Positions 1 to 6,253 of a stretch of DNA of 6,633 nucleotides are shown in pieces (position 1 is the first letter of the stretch; every line of letters starts with the position of its first letter). Under the pieces are notes generated by a model. It made no database searches, had not been told where the DNA came from, and saw only the letters and a list, made by a program, of their open reading frames with translations. The stretch is from Holosporaceae bacterium (GTDB taxonomy: Bacteria; Pseudomonadota; Alphaproteobacteria; UBA3830). The position numbers and the translations under genes are program-made. The stretch spans positions 1 through 6,633 of the forward strand of contig JAIRMS010000058.1 of NCBI GenBank assembly GCA_031258475.1, written 5' to 3'.

Positions 1-75
1 TCGCGTGGGCACCTTTGGTATACCTTTCTCTGACATTCATGCCTCATCTTACAACTCCTGTCACGCTTAAGCAAT

Positions 76-91
76 TCGCACTAAAGTGCAA
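76..91 (-). repeat. Small hairpin with TTTA loop
   Basis: Read on the minus strand this is TTGCAC-TTTA-GTGCGA, a 6-bp stem with one G-T pair and a four-base TTTA loop. The loop and size resemble the hairpin at 6548-6561 next to the IS200/IS605-like transposase, and such hairpins mark the ends of that IS family. No transposase frame lies beside it inside the window, so its origin is unknown. Confidence 0.3.
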
Positions 92-546
92 GGTTTATAC
101 CCGACCAATGGAAAATTAATCGATTTGCTTGAAATTTTACGAAACGGACGTGCCTCTAATCGGTGTGCCCCTTGAGTAAATTGGTCAGGATAGGAAATCA
201 ACTGACAGAGCAAACACTTTTCCGTAGATAACACTAAAAACCAGATTTTTGATTCAGAAATTCTCAAAAAATCAGCCGATCCGGAAATTTACTGCGATCT
301 GTGTGAACTTCCTCGCTGGGCCATCGGAAGCAGTGTCTTTTGGATTAATTTCCCATCTTTGTTTTCTACCTTTATAGGCCTATTCCATCGCGCTGTCATT
401 CTTTATAAAAAACCACAAATAATTTTTCATAAAAAAATTGAGTTAGTGTGTTGTAATATAAGCATTTTTTAAAAATAGCTTGTTTTATGAAGAAAAATGA
501 GGGAACATAATATCGTTCAGAACAAAACACAATCAAAAAATATTAC

Positions 547-551
547 GGAGG
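547..551 (+). promoter_or_regulatory. Ribosome binding site deciding the portal start
   Basis: GGAGG lies five bases before the ATG at 557. The upstream in-frame ATG at 497 has only a weak purine run before it. This favours 557 as the portal start. Confidence 0.7.
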
Positions 552-556
552 CAAAC

Positions 557-1681
557 ATGCTAAATTTGCTCAGGCATTTTAGCGCCAAAAAGGAAGATGT
601 TTTCTTTACCTATCACGGAATTTCGGATCCCCAATGGACGCCGGGTCGGTACGACGCTCTTTCCGAGGAAGGATTTCAGAAAAACGTGTTCGTTTTTAGA
701 TCGGTTAATCTTATTGCCCGAGGAATCGCGTCGATTCCCGTTTCGATAAGAAACACCGAAGATAAAAATGAAGACGAGTTTCTGGCCAACATGTTAAAAA
801 AACCAAATGAATCGCAGACCAAAAGCTCTTTTTTGGAAAATTTAACGAGTTATCTGCTGATATCCGGAAACGCTTTCGTGCACTGCAACGACAAAAATGA
901 ATTGCATTGTCTGCGCACCGATCGCGTTCAGGTTGTTCCAAACAGAACCAAGACTGCGGTGGATTCGTACACATATTGCGTGGATTCGTCGAGGTTTTAC
1001 ATAGGAAAACAGGACATTCTGCATCTGAAGTTTTTCAATCCGCTGAACGATTGGTATGGATTTAGCCCGCTGCAGGCCGCTTCGCGCTCCATCGATCAGC
1101 ACAACGAGATGTCCAAGCACAACATTTCGATTTTGCAAAACGGAGGACGTCCTTCGGGGTGTTTGGTCGTCAAAAATTCTGAAAATCTGACCGACGAACA
1201 GCGACAGCAACTGCGATCGGACATTCGGAACGCCTACGAAGGAAGCACCAATGCTGGTCGAGTTATGGTTTTGGAAGGGGGGCTCGAGTGGAAAGAAATG
1301 GGACTTTCTCCAAAGGACCTCGATTTCAACACCGGTAAAAATATTGCCGCCCGCGAAATTGCGCAGGCATTCGGCGTTCCTCCGGTACTTATCGGCATTA
1401 AAGGGGAATCGACGTTCGGTAGTTACAAGGAGGCAAGACTTCATTTCTGGGAGGATACGGTTATTCCGATGGCGGAATTTATCCGTCTTGAATTTGGAAA
1501 TTGGCTATCCGCCAGGTTCAATCGATCCGTCGAGATGATTTTCGATCTCGATGCCATACATGCGCTGATGTCCGAACGCGAGAATCTGTGGAACAAAATA
1601 TCCAACGCGGATTTCCTAACCCTGAACGAAAAAAGGGAAATTTTGGGATATCCGCCAATCAAAGGAAAGAATACGATATGA
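557..1681 (+). CDS. Phage portal protein, HK97 family (GTA-like)
   Basis: Portal protein of the HK97 type (phage portal family PF04860): a dodecameric ring at one head vertex through which DNA is packaged and ejected and to which the connector docks. The 374-residue product fits the usual length of about 380-420. Seen in the sequence: an N-terminal stretch ending in RNxIxxIPV-like residues, the hallmark NPLNDWYGFSPLQAA (about residues 161-175) followed by a conserved DQHN, then the NGGRPSG segment, and near the C-terminus AAREIAQAFGVPPVLIG and KEARLHFW (about 263-298). These blocks closely match portals of alphaproteobacterial GTA and related prophages. The start at 557 is chosen for its strong GGAGG site; an in-frame ATG at 497 would add 20 charged and polar residues. 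The stop overlaps the protease start (ATGA), implying translational coupling. No frameshift is seen. Confidence 0.93.
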   Translation: MLNLLRHFSAKKEDVFFTYHGISDPQWTPGRYDALSEEGFQKNVFVFRSVNLIARGIASIPVSIRNTEDKNEDEFLANMLKKPNESQTKSSFLENLTSYLLISGNAFVHCNDKNELHCLRTDRVQVVPNRTKTAVDSYTYCVDSSRFYIGKQDILHLKFFNPLNDWYGFSPLQAASRSIDQHNEMSKHNISILQNGGRPSGCLVVKNSENLTDEQRQQLRSDIRNAYEGSTNAGRVMVLEGGLEWKEMGLSPKDLDFNTGKNIAAREIAQAFGVPPVLIGIKGESTFGSYKEARLHFWEDTVIPMAEFIRLEFGNWLSARFNRSVEMIFDLDAIHALMSERENLWNKISNADFLTLNEKREILGYPPIKGKNTI

Positions 1682-2226
1682 AATTTTTAACTCCATATTT
1701 GTGTCTAAAATCAATAGGCGAGAACGGGGAAATTTCAGGATACGCCAGCGTGTTTAACGTTGTCGATGAGCACGGCGACGTGGTGGTTAGGGGAGCGTTT
1801 AAAAGCGCCGTCACCGATTCCATCGCTGGAAAAAAGCCGAAATTGCTTTGGCAACACGACATACGCTCTCCAATTGGAGTGATAGAAGAAATTTGCGAAG
1901 ACGATTACGGTCTCTTTGTAAAAGGACAACTTCTTCTGGAAGTTCCCAGGGCCAAAGAAGTTTATTTACTGCTGAAAAATAAAGCCATAGACGGTTTTTC
2001 AATCGGCTACAGGATTAGAAACAATTATTTTAAAAACGATCGACAATACCTGACGAACATAGATTTGCTGGAGGTGTCCGTGGTGACTTTTCCGGCCTGC
2101 GGAGGGGCGGTCGTAGACAAAGTAAAAGCCAACGACGACATTTTGCAAAAAATTCGCATGATGGCGCAAAAAATAAAGGAAAGAAATCAATGCACAGAGA
2201 AATCGAAGAAGCTATTTCTGAATTGA
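1678..2226 (+). CDS. Prohead protease, HK97 family (U35/S78)
   Basis: Maturation protease that is packaged inside the procapsid, removes the N-terminal delta domain of the capsid protein and then itself. The 182 residues show the family signature ISGYASVFNVVDEHGDVVVRGAF (about residues 19-41), the catalytic-His block LLWQHDIRSPIG with His60, and the nucleophile block IDGFSIGYR with Ser108; LLEVSVVTFPA (130-140) completes the fold. Both catalytic residues are present, so it should be active. The frame is open back to 1501, but the conserved domain begins just after the ATG at 1678, which overlaps the portal stop and has AAGGA 11 bases upstream. The lysine-rich tail after about residue 145 is typical. 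It overlaps the capsid gene by 37 bases. Confidence 0.92.
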   Translation: MKFLTPYLCLKSIGENGEISGYASVFNVVDEHGDVVVRGAFKSAVTDSIAGKKPKLLWQHDIRSPIGVIEEICEDDYGLFVKGQLLLEVPRAKEVYLLLKNKAIDGFSIGYRIRNNYFKNDRQYLTNIDLLEVSVVTFPACGGAVVDKVKANDDILQKIRMMAQKIKERNQCTEKSKKLFLN

Positions 2227-3323
2227 ACGATAACCTGGACGAGTTCATAAAAAATAACGAAGAAAAAGTGAAAAAAATGGAAACTAATATGACGACAAAC
2301 GAAACCAATAAAACAATGCCGCTGTCCGAAAATCTGGACGGAGACGCATACAAAAAATCTGATTTCGGCGACTACATTCGCAAAGGAACAAACGATTTTT
2401 TGAAAAAAACGCTCAGCGATAAAGACGACTGCTGCGGCGCCTATTTTATCCCGCAGGAAATTTCTCTGCAAATTCATGATAAATTGAAATTATTGTCTCC
2501 GATGAGGGCGATTTCTAGAGTCATAACAATATCTACGAATTCCGTGGAGCTGTTGGTGGATTCTAAAATGCCGGACGCCGGCTGGGCGGCGAGAGGCGAA
2601 GAGAAAAGAGATGAAACCGACTCCCCGGAAATTCAAAAAATTAAAATTCCAGTCCACGAAATATACGCAAAACCCAGGGTAAGTCAAAAGCTTCTGGATG
2701 ATTCTGAAATCAACGTGGAGGAATGGCTTACGACAAAAATCGCGGAAAAAATCGCCGCCCTGGAAAATGAAGCCTTCATAAATGGGGATGGATCCGAAAA
2801 ACCTCTCGGCTTTCTGAAGGTAGAATCGGAGGACAAGGAAAAAAGAGAGGCTGGAAAACTACAGCATTTCTACACCGGAGCTGCTGGGAAGTTCGTCGAT
2901 AAAAACACGGCGATCGATCTTTTAATCGACGTTGTCTGTTCCCTAAAACCGATCTACGTGAAGAATGCGAAGTGGATTATGTCCAGATCCACGCTGGCGG
3001 AAATCAGAAAATTACGCAATAGGGACGGAACCTGCGCATGGCAGCCGTCGTTGTCGAAGGCTACTCCCTCGACATTGCTGGGATATCCGGTAATTATCGA
3101 CGACGATATGCCTGCTCTCAGCGATGAGGCCGGATCTACTTCCATGGCGTTCGGAGATTTTTACTCCGGATATCAAATAGTGGATCGCCAGGGACTGAAA
3201 ATTTTGAGAGATCCGTATACATCGAAACCATTCGTGGAATTCTACGCAACGAAACGCACCGGCGGCAGAGTTGTGGACTTCGATGCAATCAAGCTATTGA
3301 AATTCGAAGAAAAAACTGAATAG
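2190..3323 (+). CDS. Major capsid protein, HK97 fold
   Basis: Main shell protein of the icosahedral head. Of 377 residues, about 1-50 form an acidic, helical, coiled-coil-like segment (EIEEAISELNDNLDEF...) that would be the scaffolding delta domain removed by the neighbouring protease. The mature part shows the expected order: GAYFIPQEISLQI (83-95, N-arm exit), LLSPMRAISRV (101-111), IPVHEIYAKPRVSQKLLDD (153-171), INVEEWL and NEAFINGDGSEKPLGF (174-208), GYPVIIDDDMP (298-308) and FGDFYSGYQIVDRQGLKILRD (321-341). The LLDD...EEW...F-NGDG-PxGFL pattern is that of alphaproteobacterial GTA-type capsids. The delta segment is short beside HK97's roughly 100 residues. ATG at 2190 follows AAGGA by nine bases and starts inside the protease gene, so expression is likely coupled. 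The exact cleavage site cannot be read by eye. Confidence 0.94.
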   Translation: MHREIEEAISELNDNLDEFIKNNEEKVKKMETNMTTNETNKTMPLSENLDGDAYKKSDFGDYIRKGTNDFLKKTLSDKDDCCGAYFIPQEISLQIHDKLKLLSPMRAISRVITISTNSVELLVDSKMPDAGWAARGEEKRDETDSPEIQKIKIPVHEIYAKPRVSQKLLDDSEINVEEWLTTKIAEKIAALENEAFINGDGSEKPLGFLKVESEDKEKREAGKLQHFYTGAAGKFVDKNTAIDLLIDVVCSLKPIYVKNAKWIMSRSTLAEIRKLRNRDGTCAWQPSLSKATPSTLLGYPVIIDDDMPALSDEAGSTSMAFGDFYSGYQIVDRQGLKILRDPYTSKPFVEFYATKRTGGRVVDFDAIKLLKFEEKTE

Positions 3324-3335
3324 CCAACGGAATCA

Positions 3336-3947
3336 ATGGGGGCATTAATGCATCTGAATCTTATAAAAAAACCGTCGGAGGAAATTATCTCTCTTGCAGA
3401 GACCAAGAATTACCTCCGCGTTGACCACGATTTCGACGATAATTTGATTTCCGGGCTTATAAAATCAACCCGCGAGGCCATAGAATCCATTATTCAAAAA
3501 TCCATTTTGAAGCAGGTTTGGGAATATGGGCTCGACAATTACTCAATATGCGATTTTGATTTCAAAGAGGGCGACTATCCCAGCATATTCTGCGGAACGA
3601 TGACGATTCCGCTGCCAAAGCCTCCTATTATAAAAATAGTTAGCGTGGAAGTGGATGATCGAGAAATTGATTCTCAAAAATATTCCCTTGAAAGACGCAG
3701 AGGTAAGTTTTGTTTATGCATCAATGATGGATCGATTTTCAAAAGCAGGCGCAAAATTTCCATATCCGTAAGATATGAAGCCGGCATTGCCGACTCGGTG
3801 GAAAATATTCCGTACCAGCTAAAGTTGGCTAACTTGATGCTGGTTGCGAACGCGTTTCAGGAAAGATTTTCCTACGAGCAAAATAACGTTATTTCTCAAG
3901 GAGTTAGGCAATTGCTTAATCCTTTCTTAAATTTGAGGATTTTTTGA
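3336..3947 (+). CDS. Head-tail connector, phiE125 gp8 / HK97 gp6-like
   Basis: Connector protein that forms a ring below the portal and begins closure of the filled head. The 203 residues begin with the family-type segment SLAETKNYLRVDHDFDDNLI (about residues 21-40), followed by a helix IKSTREAIESIIQKSILKQVWEYGLD; next comes IPLPKPPIIKIVSVEV and a Y-SLERRRG-K strand, then ISVRYEAGIADSVENIPYQLKLANLMLVANAFQERFS near the C-terminus. This order (LRVD...., PLPxPPxxxVxSV, VxYxAG....IPxxxKxAxLxLVAxxxExR) is that of the phage conserved family named for phiE125 gp8. Length is usual. An alternative in-frame ATG sits at 3348; a CGGA lies just before 3336 and a G-run just before 3348, so the start is uncertain by four residues. 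Twelve bases separate it from the capsid stop. Confidence 0.85.
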   Translation: MGALMHLNLIKKPSEEIISLAETKNYLRVDHDFDDNLISGLIKSTREAIESIIQKSILKQVWEYGLDNYSICDFDFKEGDYPSIFCGTMTIPLPKPPIIKIVSVEVDDREIDSQKYSLERRRGKFCLCINDGSIFKSRRKISISVRYEAGIADSVENIPYQLKLANLMLVANAFQERFSYEQNNVISQGVRQLLNPFLNLRIF

Positions 3948-3950
3948 ATC

Positions 3951-4238
3951 ATGCCCAAAAGATTGTTTAATACCAAAATAAAAATAGAATCGCTGGAGAA
4001 AAAATTGTCCACCGAGAACCTCTGGATCTACGAATATAAGTTTTGGAACGAGGTCTGGGCTTCCATTTCCATTAAGGACATTTCGGCGAAGCGTGTGCTG
4101 TACCTCTTCGCGATAAAATGGAAATGCGACTTTCCCAGCGAATTTCGCGTCGTCGTGAAAGATAGGATTTTTACTCCGACGCAGCCGCCCATAATAGAGC
4201 CTGCGCAGGATCTCGTTCTATTCCACGCAACTATGTAA
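3951..4238 (+). CDS. Head-tail adaptor (phage_H_T_join-like)
   Basis: Probable stopper/adaptor of the SPP1 gp16 / HK97 gp7 class, a small beta-barrel placed between connector and tail. The 95 residues contain KIKIESLEKK, a WNEVWASISIKDISAKRVLYLF segment where the family has its xWxxVWAxIxP core, then FPSEFRVVVKDRIFTPTQPPII and a C-terminal strand DLVLFHATM, as in the family's RIxxxGRxxxIxxxxxP...L.-.C pattern. The sequence match is weaker than for the genes upstream, so the call leans on size and on position after the gp6-like connector. TGAGGA upstream is 12 bases from the ATG. The gap to the preceding stop is three bases. Confidence 0.72.
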   Translation: MPKRLFNTKIKIESLEKKLSTENLWIYEYKFWNEVWASISIKDISAKRVLYLFAIKWKCDFPSEFRVVVKDRIFTPTQPPIIEPAQDLVLFHATM

Positions 4239-4249
4239 AAATCCAATTC

Positions 4250-4255
4250 AGGAGG
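4250..4255 (+). promoter_or_regulatory. Strong Shine-Dalgarno site
   Basis: A complete AGGAGG with eight bases to the ATG at 4264. It is the best ribosome binding site in the phage block and fixes the start of the DUF3168-like gene. Confidence 0.75.
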
Positions 4256-4263
4256 AAAACGAC

Positions 4264-4644
4264 ATGATACCATGGGATCTCGGCATTATCAGAGCCATAG
4301 GGAAAGAACTGGAATTCGCTATTTTCCCGACGCGTCCACCGGAGGATAAGCGCAGGACGCCATATTTAATTTTTGAATTGAAAAACGTTTTGCAGGGGAA
4401 AAATCTAACGTCCCGCGCAGAATTTTCAATCACCGTGGTTGATGACAAGGAAGTGACTTCCGCCAGCTACGATGTTTTAAAAGCGATTAACAAAGTCATC
4501 AGCAAAGAATTAACGCTGTGCCAGGGGGAAGCGGAAATTGGAAGCGCAAGAATCAAGATAGATTCGGTCGAAAGCAAGCAAAATAACCTAATGTTGAATT
4601 TGGTGGCGATACTGAAAATGAAAGCGATATACGAAGATGAATAG
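4264..4644 (+). CDS. DUF3168-like tail-completion (tail terminator) protein
   Basis: Likely the HK97 gp10/RcGTA g8-type protein (DUF3168) that caps the tail at the head-proximal end. The 126-residue length fits. It starts with a helix (WDLGIIRAIGKELEFAIFP), then TRPPEDKRRTPYLIFELKNV, where the family has a 'vP..tp.PYv.f..' strand; FSITVVDDKEVTSASYDVLKAINKVI matches the 'f.i.vws.....a....ai..al' section, and the last 30 residues form strands ending in ILKMKAIYEDE, like the family's terminal 'v...f.....e'. Identity with the family is judged by pattern only; order in the cluster (after the adaptor) supports it. The gene overlaps the following micro-ORF by eight bases. Confidence 0.65.
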   Translation: MIPWDLGIIRAIGKELEFAIFPTRPPEDKRRTPYLIFELKNVLQGKNLTSRAEFSITVVDDKEVTSASYDVLKAINKVISKELTLCQGEAEIGSARIKIDSVESKQNNLMLNLVAILKMKAIYEDE

Positions 4645-4735
4645 AGAAGAATCAGAAGAAATAGATAATTTGGCAGAATATTTGGAATATTTAACGCGAA
4701 CAACTCCCACGACCCTGCCAGAGTGGATGGATTAA
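4637..4735 (+). CDS. 32-residue acidic micro-protein in the phage operon
   Basis: A short reading frame exactly fills the gap between two phage genes: its ATG overlaps the end of the DUF3168-like gene, and its TAA is followed with no spacer by the ATG of the next gene. The peptide is strongly acidic (nine Asp/Glu, two Arg), predicted helical at the start (EESEEIDNLAEYLEYL) and ends TTLPEWMD. No good ribosome binding site is visible, so translation would rely on coupling to the upstream gene. In HK97/GTA-type clusters a small tail-assembly chaperone can lie near here, but at 32 residues it is shorter than known ones and I cannot assign it. It may act to couple translation of the next gene. Confidence 0.5.
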   Translation: MNREESEEIDNLAEYLEYLTRTTPTTLPEWMD

Positions 4736-5245
4736 ATGCATGAAACGGACCTAATATTGGGCGTTGCCGGACTACCTCCGGAAAGCGCCCGCAATTGCCG
4801 CCAGGAGCTGTCTCCCATCCCAAACGGAGAATTCAAAAAATCAATAAACGGCGATCTATTATTTCTCGAAACAAACGAACGCAAACGCTACAGAAGTGTG
4901 ATCCACTGCAAAGACACAAATTCTCCAATTATCGAGGGAATTTGGGTTGGGGCCCAGCTTCTGGTCGGATGCATACAAAGTTTGTGGCAGGTGATAAATC
5001 CAGGCGAACGTAAAATATCTCTCATTCGTCCGGCCGTATCCGGATCGGTCAGTGTAATTAACAGTGTTGGCGACTCCGTCAGATTTAGTTTGAAAGACGA
5101 TGAAGTTGAATTATCCAGGACCTACGAAGAGAAAATATTCGTGTGTTTCAGACCATGGCTAACCATGAGAGTCATGGATTTTTTGTTAGAAACAGACGAG
5201 TGGGGCATGTCCGGCAGCTGGAAATTATTCCTGGAAGAAATTTAG
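4736..5245 (+). CDS. Conserved alphaproteobacterial phage protein, likely tail or head-tail component
   Basis: A 169-residue protein of a type I recall from alphaproteobacterial prophages but cannot name. Visible blocks: GLPPESARNCRQELSPI (about 12-28), where relatives have a 'G.P..SARG.tQtL.pI' start; KKSINGDLLFLE (34-45); RKRYRSVIHCKDTNSPIIEGIW (49-70), the most characteristic part; VGCI; and a C-terminal RPWLTMRVMDFLLETDEWGMSGSWKLFLEE (139-168), resembling 'RP.LtM.V..f....DEwg...sW.ldLEE'. It is predicted beta-rich with no signal peptide or membrane segment. Position after the tail-completion gene suggests a structural tail role, possibly in place of the usual major tail protein; this is inference. 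It is the last phage-like gene: the next unit begins directly after its stop. Confidence 0.6.
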   Translation: MHETDLILGVAGLPPESARNCRQELSPIPNGEFKKSINGDLLFLETNERKRYRSVIHCKDTNSPIIEGIWVGAQLLVGCIQSLWQVINPGERKISLIRPAVSGSVSVINSVGDSVRFSLKDDEVELSRTYEEKIFVCFRPWLTMRVMDFLLETDEWGMSGSWKLFLEEI

Positions 5246-5278
5246 GCGGCTATCTATAAAAAAAATAACAAGGGGGTA

Positions 5279-5306
5279 TTGCTAAAAAGAAAAAATACCA
5301 TATATT
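5279..5306 (+). promoter_or_regulatory. Candidate promoter for the 181-residue gene
   Basis: TTGCTA (5279-5284) and TATATT (5301-5306) are 16 bases apart, close to a sigma-70 pattern. The same arrangement recurs at 6254-6284 before the decayed second copy, which supports functional conservation of the leader. Confidence 0.4.
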
Positions 5307-5332
5307 TATGTATATACATTGGAGGATAAGAT

Positions 5333-5878
5333 ATGAGAAAAAATATATACAAAGAGATATTAGAGATATTATTGTGTTGCTGCTGTGTTCTGGCAGATTC
5401 CTGCGTGGGAATGATGAAGGTATCTAGCTTAGAACCCGGACAAAAGTTGCATACTATAGGGGAAAGCGCTGTAATGGAGTTGTACGTAAACATGGACGTA
5501 GCCTGTAACTTTGATGCCTGGATTCAGAGCAAATTTTCTTCAAAAGACCAAATTTTTATGGAATGCCTTAAGATGGGGGAGGCATTCTCGGCACTTGTGG
5601 TTGAACAAGGTTCGCGTTATGGTTTGATCTCACTTTCTGTGGACAAAGAGGGGGTTCAAATTCTAGCCGGGGGAAGGGCGGCCAGGGGTATGCGGTTGGC
5701 TTTTGAGAAGCCCTATGATTATGAAGATTTGGAAAAAATTGCCCAGGGCCTGGTAAAGGCCTTAGAACGGATGAACCGCTATAGTGCGGGCGGAGACAGT
5801 GCTTATTATTGTCTTCCTGAAAAGGATCTGTCGGTCCGGAACAAGGCTGGAAAGAAGGTTAAAGATTTTGGTAACTGA
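5333..5878 (+). CDS. Unknown protein with Cys-rich, lipoprotein-like N-terminus
   Basis: I do not recognise this 181-residue protein. It starts with basic residues (MRKNIYK), then a hydrophobic run with four consecutive cysteines (ILLCCCCVLADSCVG, residues 12-26). Cleavage before Cys24 would make it a lipoprotein, but A-D-S-C has Asp at -2, which departs from the classic lipobox; a short membrane anchor is the alternative. The rest is soluble-looking: AFSALVVEQGSRYGLISLSVDKEGVQILAGGRA (84-116) reads as strands, and YDYEDLEKIAQGLVKALERM (128-147) as a helix, with a basic tail. GGAGG seven bases before the ATG is a good start signal. It begins 87 bases after the phage block, has its own promoter-like leader, and a diverged copy of leader and N-terminus lies at about 6220-6400. 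Nothing ties it to the phage module. Confidence 0.75.
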   Translation: MRKNIYKEILEILLCCCCVLADSCVGMMKVSSLEPGQKLHTIGESAVMELYVNMDVACNFDAWIQSKFSSKDQIFMECLKMGEAFSALVVEQGSRYGLISLSVDKEGVQILAGGRAARGMRLAFEKPYDYEDLEKIAQGLVKALERMNRYSAGGDSAYYCLPEKDLSVRNKAGKKVKDFGN

Positions 5879-5936
5879 AGAAGACGGCATATATACATAG
5901 ATCACTTTGGCAGAGAATGAAACTATCTGCTATTGG

Positions 5937-5970
5937 CTGGATTGCCGCGCACTATGGGCTTGCAATGACG
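5937..5970 (-). repeat. Dispersed repeat, copy A (diverged)
   Basis: On the minus strand it begins CGTCATTGCA and ends GGCAATCCAG, the same ends as copies B and C, but the middle (AGCCCATAGTGCGC) differs and it is two bases shorter. It is therefore an older or different member of the family, in the same orientation as copy B. Confidence 0.65.
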
Positions 5971-5984
5971 AGGGGATAATATTA

Positions 5985-6020
5985 CTGGATTGCCACGTCG
6001 CTACGCTCCTCGCAATGACG
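5985..6020 (-). repeat. Dispersed repeat, copy B
   Basis: A 36-base element that on the minus strand runs from CGTCATTGCGAGGAGC to GGCAATCCAG. It differs from copy C at four positions and faces it across a 30-base spacer. Repeats with this core are scattered through many Rickettsiales-type and other genomes. Confidence 0.8.
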
Positions 6021-6050
6021 ATCGTGAGTGTCTCTAAAACAACACCATTT

Positions 6051-6086
6051 CGTCATTGCGAGGAGCAGAGCGACGAAGCAATCCAG
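6051..6086 (+). repeat. Dispersed repeat, copy C, inverted to copy B
   Basis: A 36-base element running from CGTCATTGCGAGGAGC to AGCAATCCAG. With copy B (5985-6020) it can fold as a long stem of about 32 of 36 matched pairs around a 30-base loop. No T-run follows, so it is not a classical terminator, but the transcript of the upstream 181-residue gene would form this hairpin. Confidence 0.8.
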
Positions 6087-6173
6087 AAAATAAAAATCGC
6101 ATTTTCAAAGTGATTCATCTATAACTTGAGTTGCCGTTGATCGGCATTTCGTCTGATAGCAAGGATCTTAATG

Positions 6174-6199
6174 AGGCAAGTTTTAGCCAATGCTTGCCT
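6174..6199. repeat. Inverted repeat AGGCAAG/CTTGCCT
   Basis: A perfect 7-bp stem (6174-6180 with 6193-6199) around a 12-base loop, about 50 bases before the second leader. It has no T-run, so it is a weak candidate for a terminator; function unknown. Confidence 0.3.
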
Positions 6200-6253
6200 T
6201 TACGAAAAGGCGTACTCCGCTGAAAATATTTCTAAAAAATTAACAATAGGGTG

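Larger units (their letters stand above)
1..556. other. Left flank without a convincing gene
   Basis: This stretch upstream of the portal gene holds no coding region I can support. A large terminase subunit normally sits here in HK97-type modules, but no Walker A/B or nuclease motif is visible in any frame. The plus frame is free of stops from 206 to the TAA at 470-472 (88 codons), yet it has no ATG and only late TTG/GTG codons, and I do not recognise the peptide. On the minus strand 67-267 is open (66 codons), also unrecognised. From about 400 to 500 the DNA becomes very AT-rich and contains a -10-like TAATAT at 454-459, but no -35 at a proper distance, so a promoter for the phage operon is plausible and not demonstrated. 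Confidence 0.5.

Noticed and set aside
1..81. Possible group II intron 5' end on the minus strand (GTGCGA at 81-76)
   Set aside because: The GUGYG-like start is too short to be convincing, and domain V and a reverse transcriptase would lie outside the window; it cannot be supported from 81 bases.
67..267. 66-codon minus-strand frame at the left edge
   Set aside because: No recognisable domain and no good ribosome binding site.
842..1444. 200-codon minus-strand open frame inside the portal gene
   Set aside because: It lies wholly antisense to a strongly conserved portal and shows no recognisable domain; it is a codon-bias shadow.
1501..1677. N-terminal extension of the prohead protease frame
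   Set aside because: The extra 59 residues are the portal sequence read in another frame; the conserved domain and coupled ATGA start place the beginning at 1678.
5254..5493. 79-codon minus-strand frame over the start of the 181-residue gene
   Set aside because: It is antisense to the leader and N-terminus of a gene with a strong ribosome binding site, and its hydrophobic look comes from AT-rich DNA.
5937..6086. CRISPR-like array
   Set aside because: Only three copies, in mixed orientation, with unequal spacing and one strongly diverged; they are dispersed palindromic repeats.
5907..6113. 68-codon plus-strand open frame starting with TTG
   Set aside because: It is a translation of the dispersed repeats (giving the familiar LDCHVATLLAMT and RHCEEQSDEAIQ peptides) and has no ribosome binding site; such frames are a common annotation artefact.
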